In this document: positions 32,901-40,217 of the stretch, in pieces | Position numbering within the stretch: position 1 is the first letter of the stretch | Layout of the letters: each line of letters begins with the position of its first letter | Translations under genes and position numbers: made by a program | Assembly: GCA_017474845.1 (NCBI GenBank) | Contig: JAFVGS010000014.1 | Location: 1 to 47,895, forward strand | DNA length: 47,895 bases | Reading direction: 5' to 3' | Source: Prevotella sp. | Lineage (GTDB): Bacteria; Bacteroidota; Bacteroidia; Bacteroidales; Bacteroidaceae | The notes under the pieces: generated by a model | The model's input: the letters and a program-made list of their open reading frames with translations, nothing else | Databases searched by the model: none | Told to the model about the DNA's origin: nothing

Positions 32901-32945
32901 AAAAAGTAAAGAATCACGGGGAGTCCCGTGATTCTTTGCTTTTTA
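32901..32945. terminator. Bidirectional terminator between glmM and the SulP gene
   Basis: A stem of AAAGAATCACGGG and CCCGTGATTCTTT around GAGT, extended by flanking A and T runs on both sides. It suits both converging genes. Confidence 0.9.
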
Positions 32946-34649
32946 TGCTGTTATTTGTCGGGCTCGTTCGAGGGCCTCGTTGATGTGGGAACAGATGTTC
33001 TCCTCGCCGAGCATCGCGTCGAAGCCGGCCTTGTGGAGCACGGACTGCACTTTCTCGTTCACACCGGAGAGCACTACTTGTATGCCCTCACCCTGCGACA
33101 TGAGACAGAGGTTGGTGAGGTTGTGGATACCCGTGGAATCGACGAACGGCACCTTACGCATTCGGATGATGCGGACTCGGGGCTTCTGCCGCTGATGGCG
33201 CAGCACACCCATGATCTCCTCGAAACGGTTACCTGCGCCGAAGAAGTAGGGACCGTTGATCTCATACACTTCCACGCCCTCAGGAATGGTGAGGTGCTCA
33301 AGGTTGCCCATCTGGAAGTCGCTGTCTTCCTCCTCGGGGTTAATCTCGTCGCTGATGACCTTGACGTCGGTGGTCTCAGCCATACGGCGCATGAAGAGCA
33401 GACAGGCGCAGATCAAACCCACCTCGATGGCGATGGTGAGGTCGAAGATGACCGTCAGCAGGAAGGTGACCCAAAGCACGATGACATCGCTCTTCGGGTT
33501 CTTCAGGATGGAAATGAAGCTTCGCCAGCCGCTCATGTTATAGCTTACGATGACGAGCACACCGGCCAGACAGGCCATGGGGATATACTGCGCCAGCGGC
33601 ATGAGGAAGAGGAAGATGAGCAGCAGCACGGCGGCATGGACGATACCGGCAACGGGCGTGCGGCCGCCGTTGTTGATGTTTGTCATCGTACGGGCGATGG
33701 CTCCAGTGGCCGGTATGCCGCCGAAAATGGGCGACGCCAGGTTGGCCAGTCCCTGGGCGATAAGTTCTGTGTTGGAGCAATGGCGGTCGCCGATGACACC
33801 GTCGGCCACAGTAGCCGAGAGCAACGACTCGATGGCACCAAGGATGGCGATGGTGATGGCGGGCGAGACGAGACCCTTGATGACGTCCCACGTCAGGTCG
33901 GGCACCTGTGCCTGCGGCAGTGTGGCAGAGATGGAGAAACGGTCGCCGATGGTCTCGATGGTAGTGACACCGGCATACTGTTTCAGCAAGGCGGCGGTGA
34001 CGGTCATCAGCACGATGGCAATCAGCGAGCCGGGCAGCTTACCCAGCGCCGTGCCCTTCGTCACTTTTGGCCAAAGGGCGATGACGGCGACGGAGCCCAA
34101 GCCAACAAGGGCACTCCAACGCTCGATGGTAGGCACGCAGTCGATGTATGCTATCCACTTCTCGATAAAGTCGGAAGGGACAATGGCCATCGACAGGCCG
34201 AGCAGATCTTTGATCTGCGTGGTGAAGATGGTCAGGGCGATACCGCTGGTGAAACCCACGACGATGGGGTACGGGATGTACTTGATGATCGTGCCCAGAT
34301 GCAGTACGCCGAACATGATGAGGAAGACGCCCGCCATAAGCGTGGCAATGGTCAGACCCTCGAAGCCGTACTGCTGGATGATGCCATATATAATAATAAT
34401 GAACGCGCCCGTAGGTCCACCGATCTGTACCTTCGAGCCTCCGAAGACGGAGATGATGAGACCGGCTACGATGGCGGTGATGATACCCTTCTCGGGCGTC
34501 ACGCCAGAGGCGATACCGAAGGCGATGGCCAATGGGAGTGCGACGATGCCCACGATGATGCCGGCCAGCAGGTCGGTCGTCAGCTGCTGGCGGTTGTAAT
34601 GCTTAAGTGCCGAGAACAGTTTCGGCTTAAATGTCAATGAACTTGTCAT
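32943..34649 (-). CDS. SulP/SLC26 family anion transporter with STAS domain
   Basis: A 568-residue inner-membrane transporter for sulfate, bicarbonate or another anion. About 10-14 helices fill residues 20-440. Family features include DLLAGIIVGIVALPLAIAFG near the start and FGGSKVQIGGPTGAFIIIIY. The C-terminal cytoplasmic STAS domain (about 440-560) contains VPFVDSTGIHNLTNLC, with the conserved Asp-Ser. I choose ATG 34649 over an upstream one (34682) because the -7 box at 34687-34680 places transcription start between them. The anion is not deducible. Confidence 0.92.
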   Translation of the reverse strand: MTSSLTFKPKLFSALKHYNRQQLTTDLLAGIIVGIVALPLAIAFGIASGVTPEKGIITAIVAGLIISVFGGSKVQIGGPTGAFIIIIYGIIQQYGFEGLTIATLMAGVFLIMFGVLHLGTIIKYIPYPIVVGFTSGIALTIFTTQIKDLLGLSMAIVPSDFIEKWIAYIDCVPTIERWSALVGLGSVAVIALWPKVTKGTALGKLPGSLIAIVLMTVTAALLKQYAGVTTIETIGDRFSISATLPQAQVPDLTWDVIKGLVSPAITIAILGAIESLLSATVADGVIGDRHCSNTELIAQGLANLASPIFGGIPATGAIARTMTNINNGGRTPVAGIVHAAVLLLIFLFLMPLAQYIPMACLAGVLVIVSYNMSGWRSFISILKNPKSDVIVLWVTFLLTVIFDLTIAIEVGLICACLLFMRRMAETTDVKVISDEINPEEEDSDFQMGNLEHLTIPEGVEVYEINGPYFFGAGNRFEEIMGVLRHQRQKPRVRIIRMRKVPFVDSTGIHNLTNLCLMSQGEGIQVVLSGVNEKVQSVLHKAGFDAMLGEENICSHINEALERARQITA

Positions 34650-34679
34650 ATTTCTCTTGTTATCTCTGAAAACGGAGTG

Positions 34680-34687
34680 CAAAATTA
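34680..34687 (-). promoter_or_regulatory. -7 box of the SulP gene
   Basis: TAATTTTG on the minus strand, 30 bp before ATG 34649. It shares the 168-bp divergent spacer with the promoter at 34741-34748. Confidence 0.6.
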
Positions 34688-34740
34688 CTAAATAAGTGTA
34701 AAAAATACCATTATATGCATCAACTTATTCGAAAAAGGTG

Positions 34741-34748
34741 TAATTTTG
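34741..34748 (+). promoter_or_regulatory. -7 box of the helical lipoprotein gene
   Basis: TAATTTTG, 69 bp before ATG 34818, giving a leader of about 65 nt. No exact -33. Confidence 0.55.
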
Positions 34749-34817
34749 TTGCCGAAAATCAAGCAAAGTGTGTCTGTCGCACTAAAGATTATCGTATAAT
34801 TTAAAATAGAAAGCATT

Positions 34818-35357
34818 ATGAAAAAAGTATTATTTGCTGTGATGGCCATGATTGCCATCGGCTTCACTTCATGTGGAAACAAGGCCCAGCAGGCTGCTGA
34901 CGCTACCGAGGCTGCCGCCTTCGACGTGGAGGCTGCTGTCAGTGAGATGACTTCTCAACTCTCTGAGCAGATCGAGGCTCAGGATGCCGGCAAGTTCGCT
35001 GAGCTGCTCGCCACCGTTCAGGAGAAGATCAAGGAGATTATCGGCAACAATCCCGAGGTTGCCAAAGAGTATGTGGCTAAGATTCAGGACTTCCTGAAGG
35101 AGAACGCAGACAAGATCAAGGCTTTCGCCGGTGAGAACGAGACTGTCAACAATGCCATCAATGCCCTGACTGCCGCTCCTGCCGACGCTATCGTCAGCGG
35201 TCTGTCGTCAGCTCTCAATGCTGCCGGTGACGCTGTCGAGGATGCTGCTCAGGATGCTGCCGACAAGGCAGAAGAAATGAAGGATGCTGCCAAGGACGCT
35301 GCCGGTGAGGCCGTCGACGCTGCTGCAGACAAGGCTAAGGAGGCTATGGGTCTTTAA
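34818..35357 (+). CDS. Ala-rich helical lipoprotein (LEA/apolipoprotein-like tail)
   Basis: A 179-residue protein with an SPII signal (FAVMAMIAIGFTSCG, Cys at about 19). A helical middle (about 35-125) is followed by an Ala/Asp/Lys-rich tail (about 130-178: AAGDAVEDAAQDAADKAEEM, KDAAKDAAGEAVDAAADKAK) with 11-residue-like periodicity. Such amphipathic repeats occur in LEA-type and apolipoprotein-like helices that lie on membranes or fill the periplasm. No enzyme motif is present. Codon choice is strongly biased (GCT, AAG, GAG), as in abundant proteins. Family not recognised; role unknown. Confidence 0.8.
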   Translation: MKKVLFAVMAMIAIGFTSCGNKAQQAADATEAAAFDVEAAVSEMTSQLSEQIEAQDAGKFAELLATVQEKIKEIIGNNPEVAKEYVAKIQDFLKENADKIKAFAGENETVNNAINALTAAPADAIVSGLSSALNAAGDAVEDAAQDAADKAEEMKDAAKDAAGEAVDAAADKAKEAMGL

Positions 35358-35392
35358 TGTTATTGAAATTGAACATTGATCATTCATCCTTA

Positions 35393-36376
35393 ATGAAGAA
35401 GATTCTTTATACACTGGCAGCCTTGCTTTTCTGTACGGCTGCCAATGCTGCGGATATTATTGTGAAGGTGGAGTACAACGGCAATTCGGCCGCTGTCACC
35501 ATCCCTGCCGAAGCCAGTGGCTACGTGAGTAACCTCAACGGCGAGTCGTCGCACGTCAAGCTTCTACAGACATCGACCACCGCGAAGAACCCCGGGGAGA
35601 TTGTCTACTTGCTGAGCGGCGAGAGTGAGAACGGCGAGTTCTACCTCACTGGCGAATACAAGGCCACACTACAACTAAACGGACTGACACTGACCAACCC
35701 CGACAGCACAGCCATCCACATCAAGGACGGCAAGCGCATCAAGGTAAACATGAACCCTAATACGGTGAACACCCTGAAGGACGGTGTGACAGACACCACA
35801 TCCAAGGGCTGCTTCCACTGCAAGGGCCATACGGAATTCGGCGGAAAAGGCACACTGAACGTGAGCAGCAATTATGCCCATGCCATTTACAGTAAGGAAT
35901 ACGTGACGGTGAAGAATTGCACCATCAACGTGACTGGCGCAAAGAAAGACGGCATCCATTGTCAGGAGTATTGCCTGATCGCCAGCGGAGAAGTGAACAT
36001 CAAAAATGTGGAGGACGACGGCATCCAGGTGGAACTGAAAGACTCCGTCGCGACCGGACAGACCCTCAACCATGAGGACGAGAACAGCGGCAACTTCTAC
36101 ATGACCGGCGGTACACTGGCCATCAATGACATCGGCAGCTACTGCATCAAGACCTACGGCAGTATCGCCTTCTCTGGCGGTAAACAGAACTTTGACACGA
36201 ACAACATCAAGGATTACGACACGACCGCCATCAACGGCGTCGTCAACAGTAAATCCGGCAATCGCCAATATTATTACGATCTCGGTGGCCGTCGCTTGCC
36301 GAATGACGCCATGCTGCCACGTGGCATCTACATCGTAAAGGAAGGCGACAAGACCAGGAAGATTGTGGTGAAGTGA
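35393..36376 (+). CDS. Secreted carbohydrate-binding beta-helix protein (Cthe_2159-like)
   Basis: A 327-residue exported protein. The signal peptide (ILYTLAALLFCTAANA) is followed by a right-handed beta-helix-like body with recurrent GxLxI/GxIxV turns (LQLNGLTLTNPDSTAIHIKD, KGTLNVSSNYAHAIYSKEYV, KNCTINVTGAKKDGIHCQ, GEVNIKNVEDDGIQV). This resembles the carbohydrate-binding Cthe_2159 family. The C-terminal YYYDLGGRRLPNDAMLPRG and IYIVKEGDKTRKIVVK look like the sorting-type end of secreted Prevotella proteins. ATG 35393 is used because it begins the signal peptide. It starts 36 bp after the helical lipoprotein gene. Confidence 0.8.
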   Translation: MKKILYTLAALLFCTAANAADIIVKVEYNGNSAAVTIPAEASGYVSNLNGESSHVKLLQTSTTAKNPGEIVYLLSGESENGEFYLTGEYKATLQLNGLTLTNPDSTAIHIKDGKRIKVNMNPNTVNTLKDGVTDTTSKGCFHCKGHTEFGGKGTLNVSSNYAHAIYSKEYVTVKNCTINVTGAKKDGIHCQEYCLIASGEVNIKNVEDDGIQVELKDSVATGQTLNHEDENSGNFYMTGGTLAINDIGSYCIKTYGSIAFSGGKQNFDTNNIKDYDTTAINGVVNSKSGNRQYYYDLGGRRLPNDAMLPRGIYIVKEGDKTRKIVVK

Positions 36377-36402
36377 AAATGTGAAAAGGTGAAACAAACG
36401 TT

Positions 36403-36939
36403 ATGAAGAAATATATCCTAAGCATCATGCTGGCCGTAGTTGCCTTGAGCAGCTGCGCGGGTAACAAGGAACAGGAGTCAGCAGACAGGAGTCAGGAGAA
36501 CACTCCTGCCACAGACATTTCTACTGACTCCTCCTCTGATCTTGCCCCCGACTTCACGCTGAACGACCTCAGCGGCAAGCCCCTCACCCTGTCGAGCCTG
36601 CGCGGCAAATACGTCATACTCGACTTCTGGGGATCATGGTGCGTCTGGTGCATCAAGGGCATCCCGCAGATGAAGGAGTACTATCAGAAGTACGCCGGCA
36701 AGTTCGAGATTCTCGGCATCGACTGCAACGACACGGAAGAGAAATGGAAAGCTGCTGTGGAGAAGCACGAACTGCCCTGGCTGCACGTGTATAACCCACG
36801 CGACTCGAAAGTGCTCGAACAGTACGAGATTCAGGGCTTCCCCACGAAGATCATCGTCGGTCCCGACGGGAAGATCGTGAAGACCATCATCGGCGAAGAT
36901 CCTGCCTTCTACAGATTCCTCGACGAACTATTCAAATAA
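36403..36939 (+). CDS. TlpA-like thioredoxin-fold lipoprotein
   Basis: A 178-residue periplasmic thiol-disulfide protein. The SPII signal ends VVALSSC (Cys18). A low-complexity linker follows (about 22-46), then a thioredoxin domain with APDFTLNDLSGKPLTLSSL, the active site WGSWCVWCIKG (CxxC), and the cis-Pro region IQGFPTKIIVGPDGK. It would reduce or resolve disulfides, or pass electrons, at the cell envelope. The linker is encoded by a foldback repeat (36468-36539) that lies between the lipid anchor and the folded domain, where extra length does no harm. Confidence 0.9.
   Translation: MKKYILSIMLAVVALSSCAGNKEQESADRSQENTPATDISTDSSSDLAPDFTLNDLSGKPLTLSSLRGKYVILDFWGSWCVWCIKGIPQMKEYYQKYAGKFEILGIDCNDTEEKWKAAVEKHELPWLHVYNPRDSKVLEQYEIQGFPTKIIVGPDGKIVKTIIGEDPAFYRFLDELFK
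36468..36539 (+). repeat. Foldback element, 7-bp units, in frame in the tlpA-like gene
   Basis: Units GGAGTCA, GCAGACA, GGAGTCA, GGAGAAC form the left arm. The core reads GAACACTCCTGCCACAGAC, a diverged match to the GAATAGTYTTGC-GCAGA core. The right arm (TACTGAC, TCCTCCT) contains CTGACTCCT, complementary to AGGAGTCAG on the left. Confidence 0.6.
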
Positions 36940-36944
36940 AAATG

Positions 36945-36970
36945 AAGCCCCGCTCAGTTGAACGGGGCTT
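36945..36970. terminator. Bidirectional terminator after the tlpA-like gene
   Basis: AAGCCCCG (36945-36952) and CGGGGCTT (36963-36970), with T-rich flanks in both directions, lie between converging genes. Confidence 0.88.
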
Positions 36971-36974
36971 TATT

Positions 36975-37754
36975 TTAGAACTTGAACTTATATCCCAAAC
37001 CTATCATGTGGCGGTTGGGCTCGAGGTCGTCCTCATCGTCACGCACCGTCTGGTAGCGGTAGAAGAAACCGAGGGTGTGCTGTTTGGACACCTTCCAGTC
37101 GAGGCCCGTCTGGAAACGGGTCTTTTGCAGACTCCAGGCATTGAAGAACTCGACACTGGCATAAGGCGTCACGGCGAGCCCCTTCTTGTCGTACTCCACC
37201 TGCAGACGGCTACGGAGCACGTGAGCGTTCTTGCTTTCATAGATCTTCCGCTTGCCGTCGTAGGCATTGTCGAGATAGCTCCAGCGCTCGTCGACGATGT
37301 ACTCAGGACGGTAAGTGTACTGCCAGCGTTCACGCAGAGAGAACCTGAAATCGCCGAAGAGCTTCTTGTCGAAGGTTGCCGAGACATTGAAACGGTGGCG
37401 CGTGGCCCAGTACTTGGCGCACTTCTTGGGATCGCCGGCTTCAGCATCACCGTCGAGCACCTCATCGTCGAGGGCATCGAAATAAGAGATCCGCTCGTTG
37501 TTGTCATAGAGGAGCGTGTATCCGGCAGAGAGCTTCAGCCATTTGGTGGCCTTATAGTCGATACCCAGGCCCGCACTCCAACGGTCTACGGTCTTGGTAT
37601 TGTCGCGGGTACGGAGTTCACCCTCGAAACTGAGGTTCACGACCTTGGAGAGCTTCTTCTGCGCCTCAAGCGTGAAATCGAGTCCGAAGTCATCCGACTG
37701 GGCCATTGCTGCCATCGGCAGCGAAACCATGAATAATAATAATAGTCTTTTCAC
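36975..37754 (-). CDS. DUF2490-type outer-membrane beta-barrel protein
   Basis: From GTG 37754 this has 259 residues with a signal peptide (LLLLFMVSLPMAAMAQ). The body is a run of amphipathic strands (LSFEGELRTRDN, WLKLSAGYTLLYDN, RFNVSATFDKKLFG, HTLGFFYRYQTV) ending HMIGLGYKFKF with a terminal aromatic, the usual outer-membrane barrel end. GTG is favoured because it begins the signal peptide and lies four bases after the DUF4956 stop. Upstream Met codons would overlap that gene. The pairing with VTC and DUF4956 suggests a role around polyphosphate or its ions, but no function is known. Confidence 0.8.
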   Translation of the reverse strand: MKRLLLLFMVSLPMAAMAQSDDFGLDFTLEAQKKLSKVVNLSFEGELRTRDNTKTVDRWSAGLGIDYKATKWLKLSAGYTLLYDNNERISYFDALDDEVLDGDAEAGDPKKCAKYWATRHRFNVSATFDKKLFGDFRFSLRERWQYTYRPEYIVDERWSYLDNAYDGKRKIYESKNAHVLRSRLQVEYDKKGLAVTPYASVEFFNAWSLQKTRFQTGLDWKVSKQHTLGFFYRYQTVRDDEDDLEPNRHMIGLGYKFKF

Positions 37755-37758
37755 CTTT

Positions 37759-38424
37759 TCACTTATTAAATGTCTTAAGTTGGTCTTTGGAGAGCTTGAG
37801 GTTATCAGCCACGTCACCATCGCTGCGCTTGCCGCGATAGCGGATCTTCACCATCGCCATGTCGCGGATGAAGTCGACAGCGCCCACCTCCACCTGGACG
37901 ATATCCAGGCCAAGGCGCTGCTCAAGGTCGGCGATGAGTTCTTTCTTACACTCAGGCTTGATAAGGTCAATCTTGTCGTACTGGATGATTTTCGAGGGCA
38001 GCACCTTCAGGCGCCACTCGCAGAACCAGACAGCCAGGAAGAAGATGAGGTTGGTGAGGGCGAGCTCAAACATGGGCACACCTTCGGATATGGCATTGAC
38101 CAGCGACAGGGCGATGATGACGAAGAGATAGGTCATCTCACGCACCGGCATGGCATCCGTACGGTAGCGCATAATGGAGAAGATGCCGAAGAGTCCGATA
38201 CCAATACCCAACGAGGTCTTGCCCTTCATCTCCTCAAGCACGAAGATCATGAAGAAGACGATGAAGAAGATGGCGATGGAGATAAGTACAAACGTGAAGT
38301 AGAAGTCACGACGCTTGCTCTTCGGATAATACAGACGGTCGATGATGAGCAACGTGACGACCAGATTGATGGCCAGTCGGACGAGCATCATCGAGAATGA
38401 GGGGGATAAGAATGAATCTAACAT
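37759..38424 (-). CDS. DUF4956 integral membrane protein
   Basis: A 221-residue protein with four hydrophobic helices in the first 130 residues (about 10-30, 43-65 FTFVLISIAIFFIVFFMIFVL, 77-95, 105-130) and a soluble C-terminal part (about 135-221). The latter includes VEVGAVDFIRDMAMVKIRYR, a ferredoxin-like segment seen in DUF4956. It sits 14 bp downstream of the VTC gene; DUF4956 and VTC genes are frequently adjacent in bacteria, so it is probably the membrane partner of the polyphosphate polymerase. That partnership is inference from genomic association. Confidence 0.85.
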   Translation of the reverse strand: MLDSFLSPSFSMMLVRLAINLVVTLLIIDRLYYPKSKRRDFYFTFVLISIAIFFIVFFMIFVLEEMKGKTSLGIGIGLFGIFSIMRYRTDAMPVREMTYLFVIIALSLVNAISEGVPMFELALTNLIFFLAVWFCEWRLKVLPSKIIQYDKIDLIKPECKKELIADLEQRLGLDIVQVEVGAVDFIRDMAMVKIRYRGKRSDGDVADNLKLSKDQLKTFNK

Positions 38425-38438
38425 ATTTTATTAATTTT

Positions 38439-39224
38439 CTATTTTCCTAAAATTTTCTGTATGCTGCGCAGACGGGGCTTGATGCGGTTGCGGCGCAGGC
38501 TGTCGTTGGTGAGGGCCGAGCCGATGCAGTACTTCGAGAAGCCATGAGGATGGATGTGCAGGTCGCAGAGCTTGCCCAGGATGGGCGAAGGCTGGTTACC
38601 GTCGCGTTTGAGCTCGATGATGACGAGGTCGCCCATCGCGCGTTGCTCGCCTGTAGCGATGTTGTTGAAACGCAGGTGGGTGTCGATGGTGAGACGCTCG
38701 GTCTTGGCCTTGTTCACCAGCGTGATGCGGTCGAAGCGGTTCTCAATCTGTTCGGTGAGACGCTCGGGGTCATAATTCAGGTAGGTACGCAGGAACTCGT
38801 CGTAGTTGACGAAGTTCTCATCCTGACGATGAAACTCAATGTCGTGCTGCGGGTGGAGGGCGTCGAACTGTTCCATAGCGACACGCTTCTTCTTCGTGCG
38901 GCCGTGGTTGTTCTTCGTCTTAACCTCAAGGAAACTCAGCCCGGCACTGACGTATGAACGGATACGGATCTTCTGACGGCTCAAGTGCCCCACCTGGTGA
39001 CGGTTGTACATCGCACAGTCGGGGGTGTCGAAGTAGAGCGTATAGTATGGCGAGATACGCAGGCCGTCGGTCTCCTGCACGAAGTAGTCGTCGCGAGCCA
39101 TGTCCAAGAGTCGCCGGAGCACAGGCTCCGTCGTCACGAACTTGGTGTCGATGCGGTTCATCAGCCGGATGTCCTTCATCTGGTCCAAGGTGATGGGCTC
39201 AAAATGGTTCAGAATCTCAGTCAT
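38439..39224 (-). CDS. VTC-domain polyphosphate polymerase-like protein
   Basis: A 261-residue cytoplasmic protein made of one VTC tunnel domain. Basic motifs that would line the tunnel and hold the phosphate chain are visible: MNRIDTKFVT, RQKIRIRSY, FLEVKTKNNHGRTKKKRV and VIIELKRDG, with Glu residues for metal. The end GFSKYCIGSALTN is also family-like. In eukaryotes the domain makes polyphosphate from ATP; bacterial homologues are less studied. It is first of a leftward operon with DUF4956 and DUF2490. The promoter lacks the TTGTAAC repeats seen at 4527-4584. Confidence 0.9.
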   Translation of the reverse strand: MTEILNHFEPITLDQMKDIRLMNRIDTKFVTTEPVLRRLLDMARDDYFVQETDGLRISPYYTLYFDTPDCAMYNRHQVGHLSRQKIRIRSYVSAGLSFLEVKTKNNHGRTKKKRVAMEQFDALHPQHDIEFHRQDENFVNYDEFLRTYLNYDPERLTEQIENRFDRITLVNKAKTERLTIDTHLRFNNIATGEQRAMGDLVIIELKRDGNQPSPILGKLCDLHIHPHGFSKYCIGSALTNDSLRRNRIKPRLRSIQKILGK

Positions 39225-39243
39225 ATTCGTTCTTTTGTCGGTG

Positions 39244-39251
39244 CAAAATTA
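39244..39251 (-). promoter_or_regulatory. -7 box of the VTC operon
   Basis: TAATTTTG on the minus strand, 19 bp before ATG 39224. The 77-bp gap after exonuclease III contains no other feature. Confidence 0.6.
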
Positions 39252-39301
39252 AAGTGTTATCCTGTGCCTGCAAAATCTTTTCAGCGAATCGGGCGATTTG
39301 T

Positions 39302-40051
39302 TCAACGAAGGTCCAGTTCGATGGGACAATGGTCGCTGCCGAGGATGTCGCTGTGGATCTTGGCGTCGTCGAGGCGCTCACGCAGACGGTCGGAGATGAC
39401 GAAGTAGTCGATGCGCCAGCCCACGTTCTTCTGACGGGCCAGGAAACGGTACGACCACCACGAATACTTCACCTCCTCAGGGTACTTGTAACGGAAGCTG
39501 TCCGTAAAGCCGCAGGCCAGCAGGTTGCTGAACTTCTCACGCTCCTCATCCGTAAAGCCGGCATTCATGTGGTTCGTCTTTGGATTCTTGAGGTCGATCT
39601 CCTCGTGGGCCACGTTCAAGTCACCGCAGAGGATGACGGGCTTCTGCTGGTCGAGGCGCTTGAGATACTTGCGGAAGGCATCCTCCCACGACATGCGGTA
39701 CTCCAGTCGCTTCAGGCCGTCCTGGGAGTTCGGCGTGTAACAGCAGACGAGGAAGAAGTCAGCCATCTCGAGGGTGACGACACGCCCCTCATGGTCGTGC
39801 AGGTCGATCCCGATGCCATAGGTCACGCTCAGGGGATGATGCTTCGTGAAGACGGCAGTACCGGAATAGCCTTTCTTCTCGGCATAGTTCCAATAACTCT
39901 CGTAACCCTCGAACTGCAGATCGAGCTGTCCTGCCTGCATCTTCGTCTCCTGAAGACAGAAGAAATCGGCATCCAACTGACGGAACACCTCACTGAAGCC
40001 CTTACCCTCACAGGCGCGCAGACCGTTCACATTCCAACTGACAAACTTCAT
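39302..40051 (-). CDS. xth: Exodeoxyribonuclease III / AP endonuclease
   Basis: A 249-residue base-excision repair nuclease of the ExoIII family. Motifs in order are MKFVSWNVNGLRA (start), FFCLQETKMQ (metal Glu), LCGDLNVAHEEIDL (Asp/Asn), WRIDYFVIS and LGSDHCPIEL (catalytic His). Length matches the family. The ATG at 40051 coincides with the conserved beginning; the longer frame up to 40144 crosses the promoter (40079-40072) and is rejected. It would cut abasic sites and resect 3' ends. It is divergent from the SpoIIE phosphatase gene. Confidence 0.95.
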   Translation of the reverse strand: MKFVSWNVNGLRACEGKGFSEVFRQLDADFFCLQETKMQAGQLDLQFEGYESYWNYAEKKGYSGTAVFTKHHPLSVTYGIGIDLHDHEGRVVTLEMADFFLVCCYTPNSQDGLKRLEYRMSWEDAFRKYLKRLDQQKPVILCGDLNVAHEEIDLKNPKTNHMNAGFTDEEREKFSNLLACGFTDSFRYKYPEEVKYSWWSYRFLARQKNVGWRIDYFVISDRLRERLDDAKIHSDILGSDHCPIELDLR

Positions 40052-40071
40052 CGTTAATCTAATTTTGGCTG

Positions 40072-40079
40072 CAAAGGTA
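40072..40079 (-). promoter_or_regulatory. -7 box of the exonuclease III gene
   Basis: TACCTTTG on the minus strand, 20 bp before ATG 40051. Confidence 0.65.
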
Positions 40080-40088
40080 CAAAAAAAA

Positions 40089-40155
40089 TCACAGATTACA
40101 CATATTATAAATAAATAATTGTATTTTTTCTGCAGAATCTGCACAATCTGCAGTT
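40089..40155. repeat. Imperfect foldback with 9-bp units between xth and the SpoIIE gene
   Basis: The right part has three 9-bp units TCTGCAGAA, TCTGCACAA, TCTGCAGTT (40129-40155). The left part reads CACAGATTA, CACATATTA, resembling the reverse complement units (GCAGATTNN). It ends nine bases before the SpoIIE -7 box. The arrangement resembles the other foldback elements, with a fourth unit length. Confidence 0.55.
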
Positions 40156-40163
40156 ATTTTTCG

Positions 40164-40171
40164 TATCTTTG
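40164..40171 (+). promoter_or_regulatory. -7 box of the SpoIIE phosphatase gene
   Basis: TATCTTTG, 46 bp before ATG 40218. The 9-bp direct repeats occupy the -33 region. Confidence 0.6.
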
Positions 40172-40217
40172 CACACAGGAACCTAAGAATTTCAAATACA
40201 ATAAAAAGATGTTTAAT

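Noticed and set aside
32928-34640. A 570-codon open frame on the plus strand over the SulP gene
   Set aside because: It is antisense to a clear SulP-STAS protein, its translation is rich in His, Asp and Gly without domain motifs, and no promoter fits it. It is a shadow of codon bias.
39244-39300. Pho box before the VTC operon
   Set aside because: At the position 10 bp upstream of the -7 box the sequence is GGCACAG, not TTGTAAC-like, and no 11-bp repeat is present.
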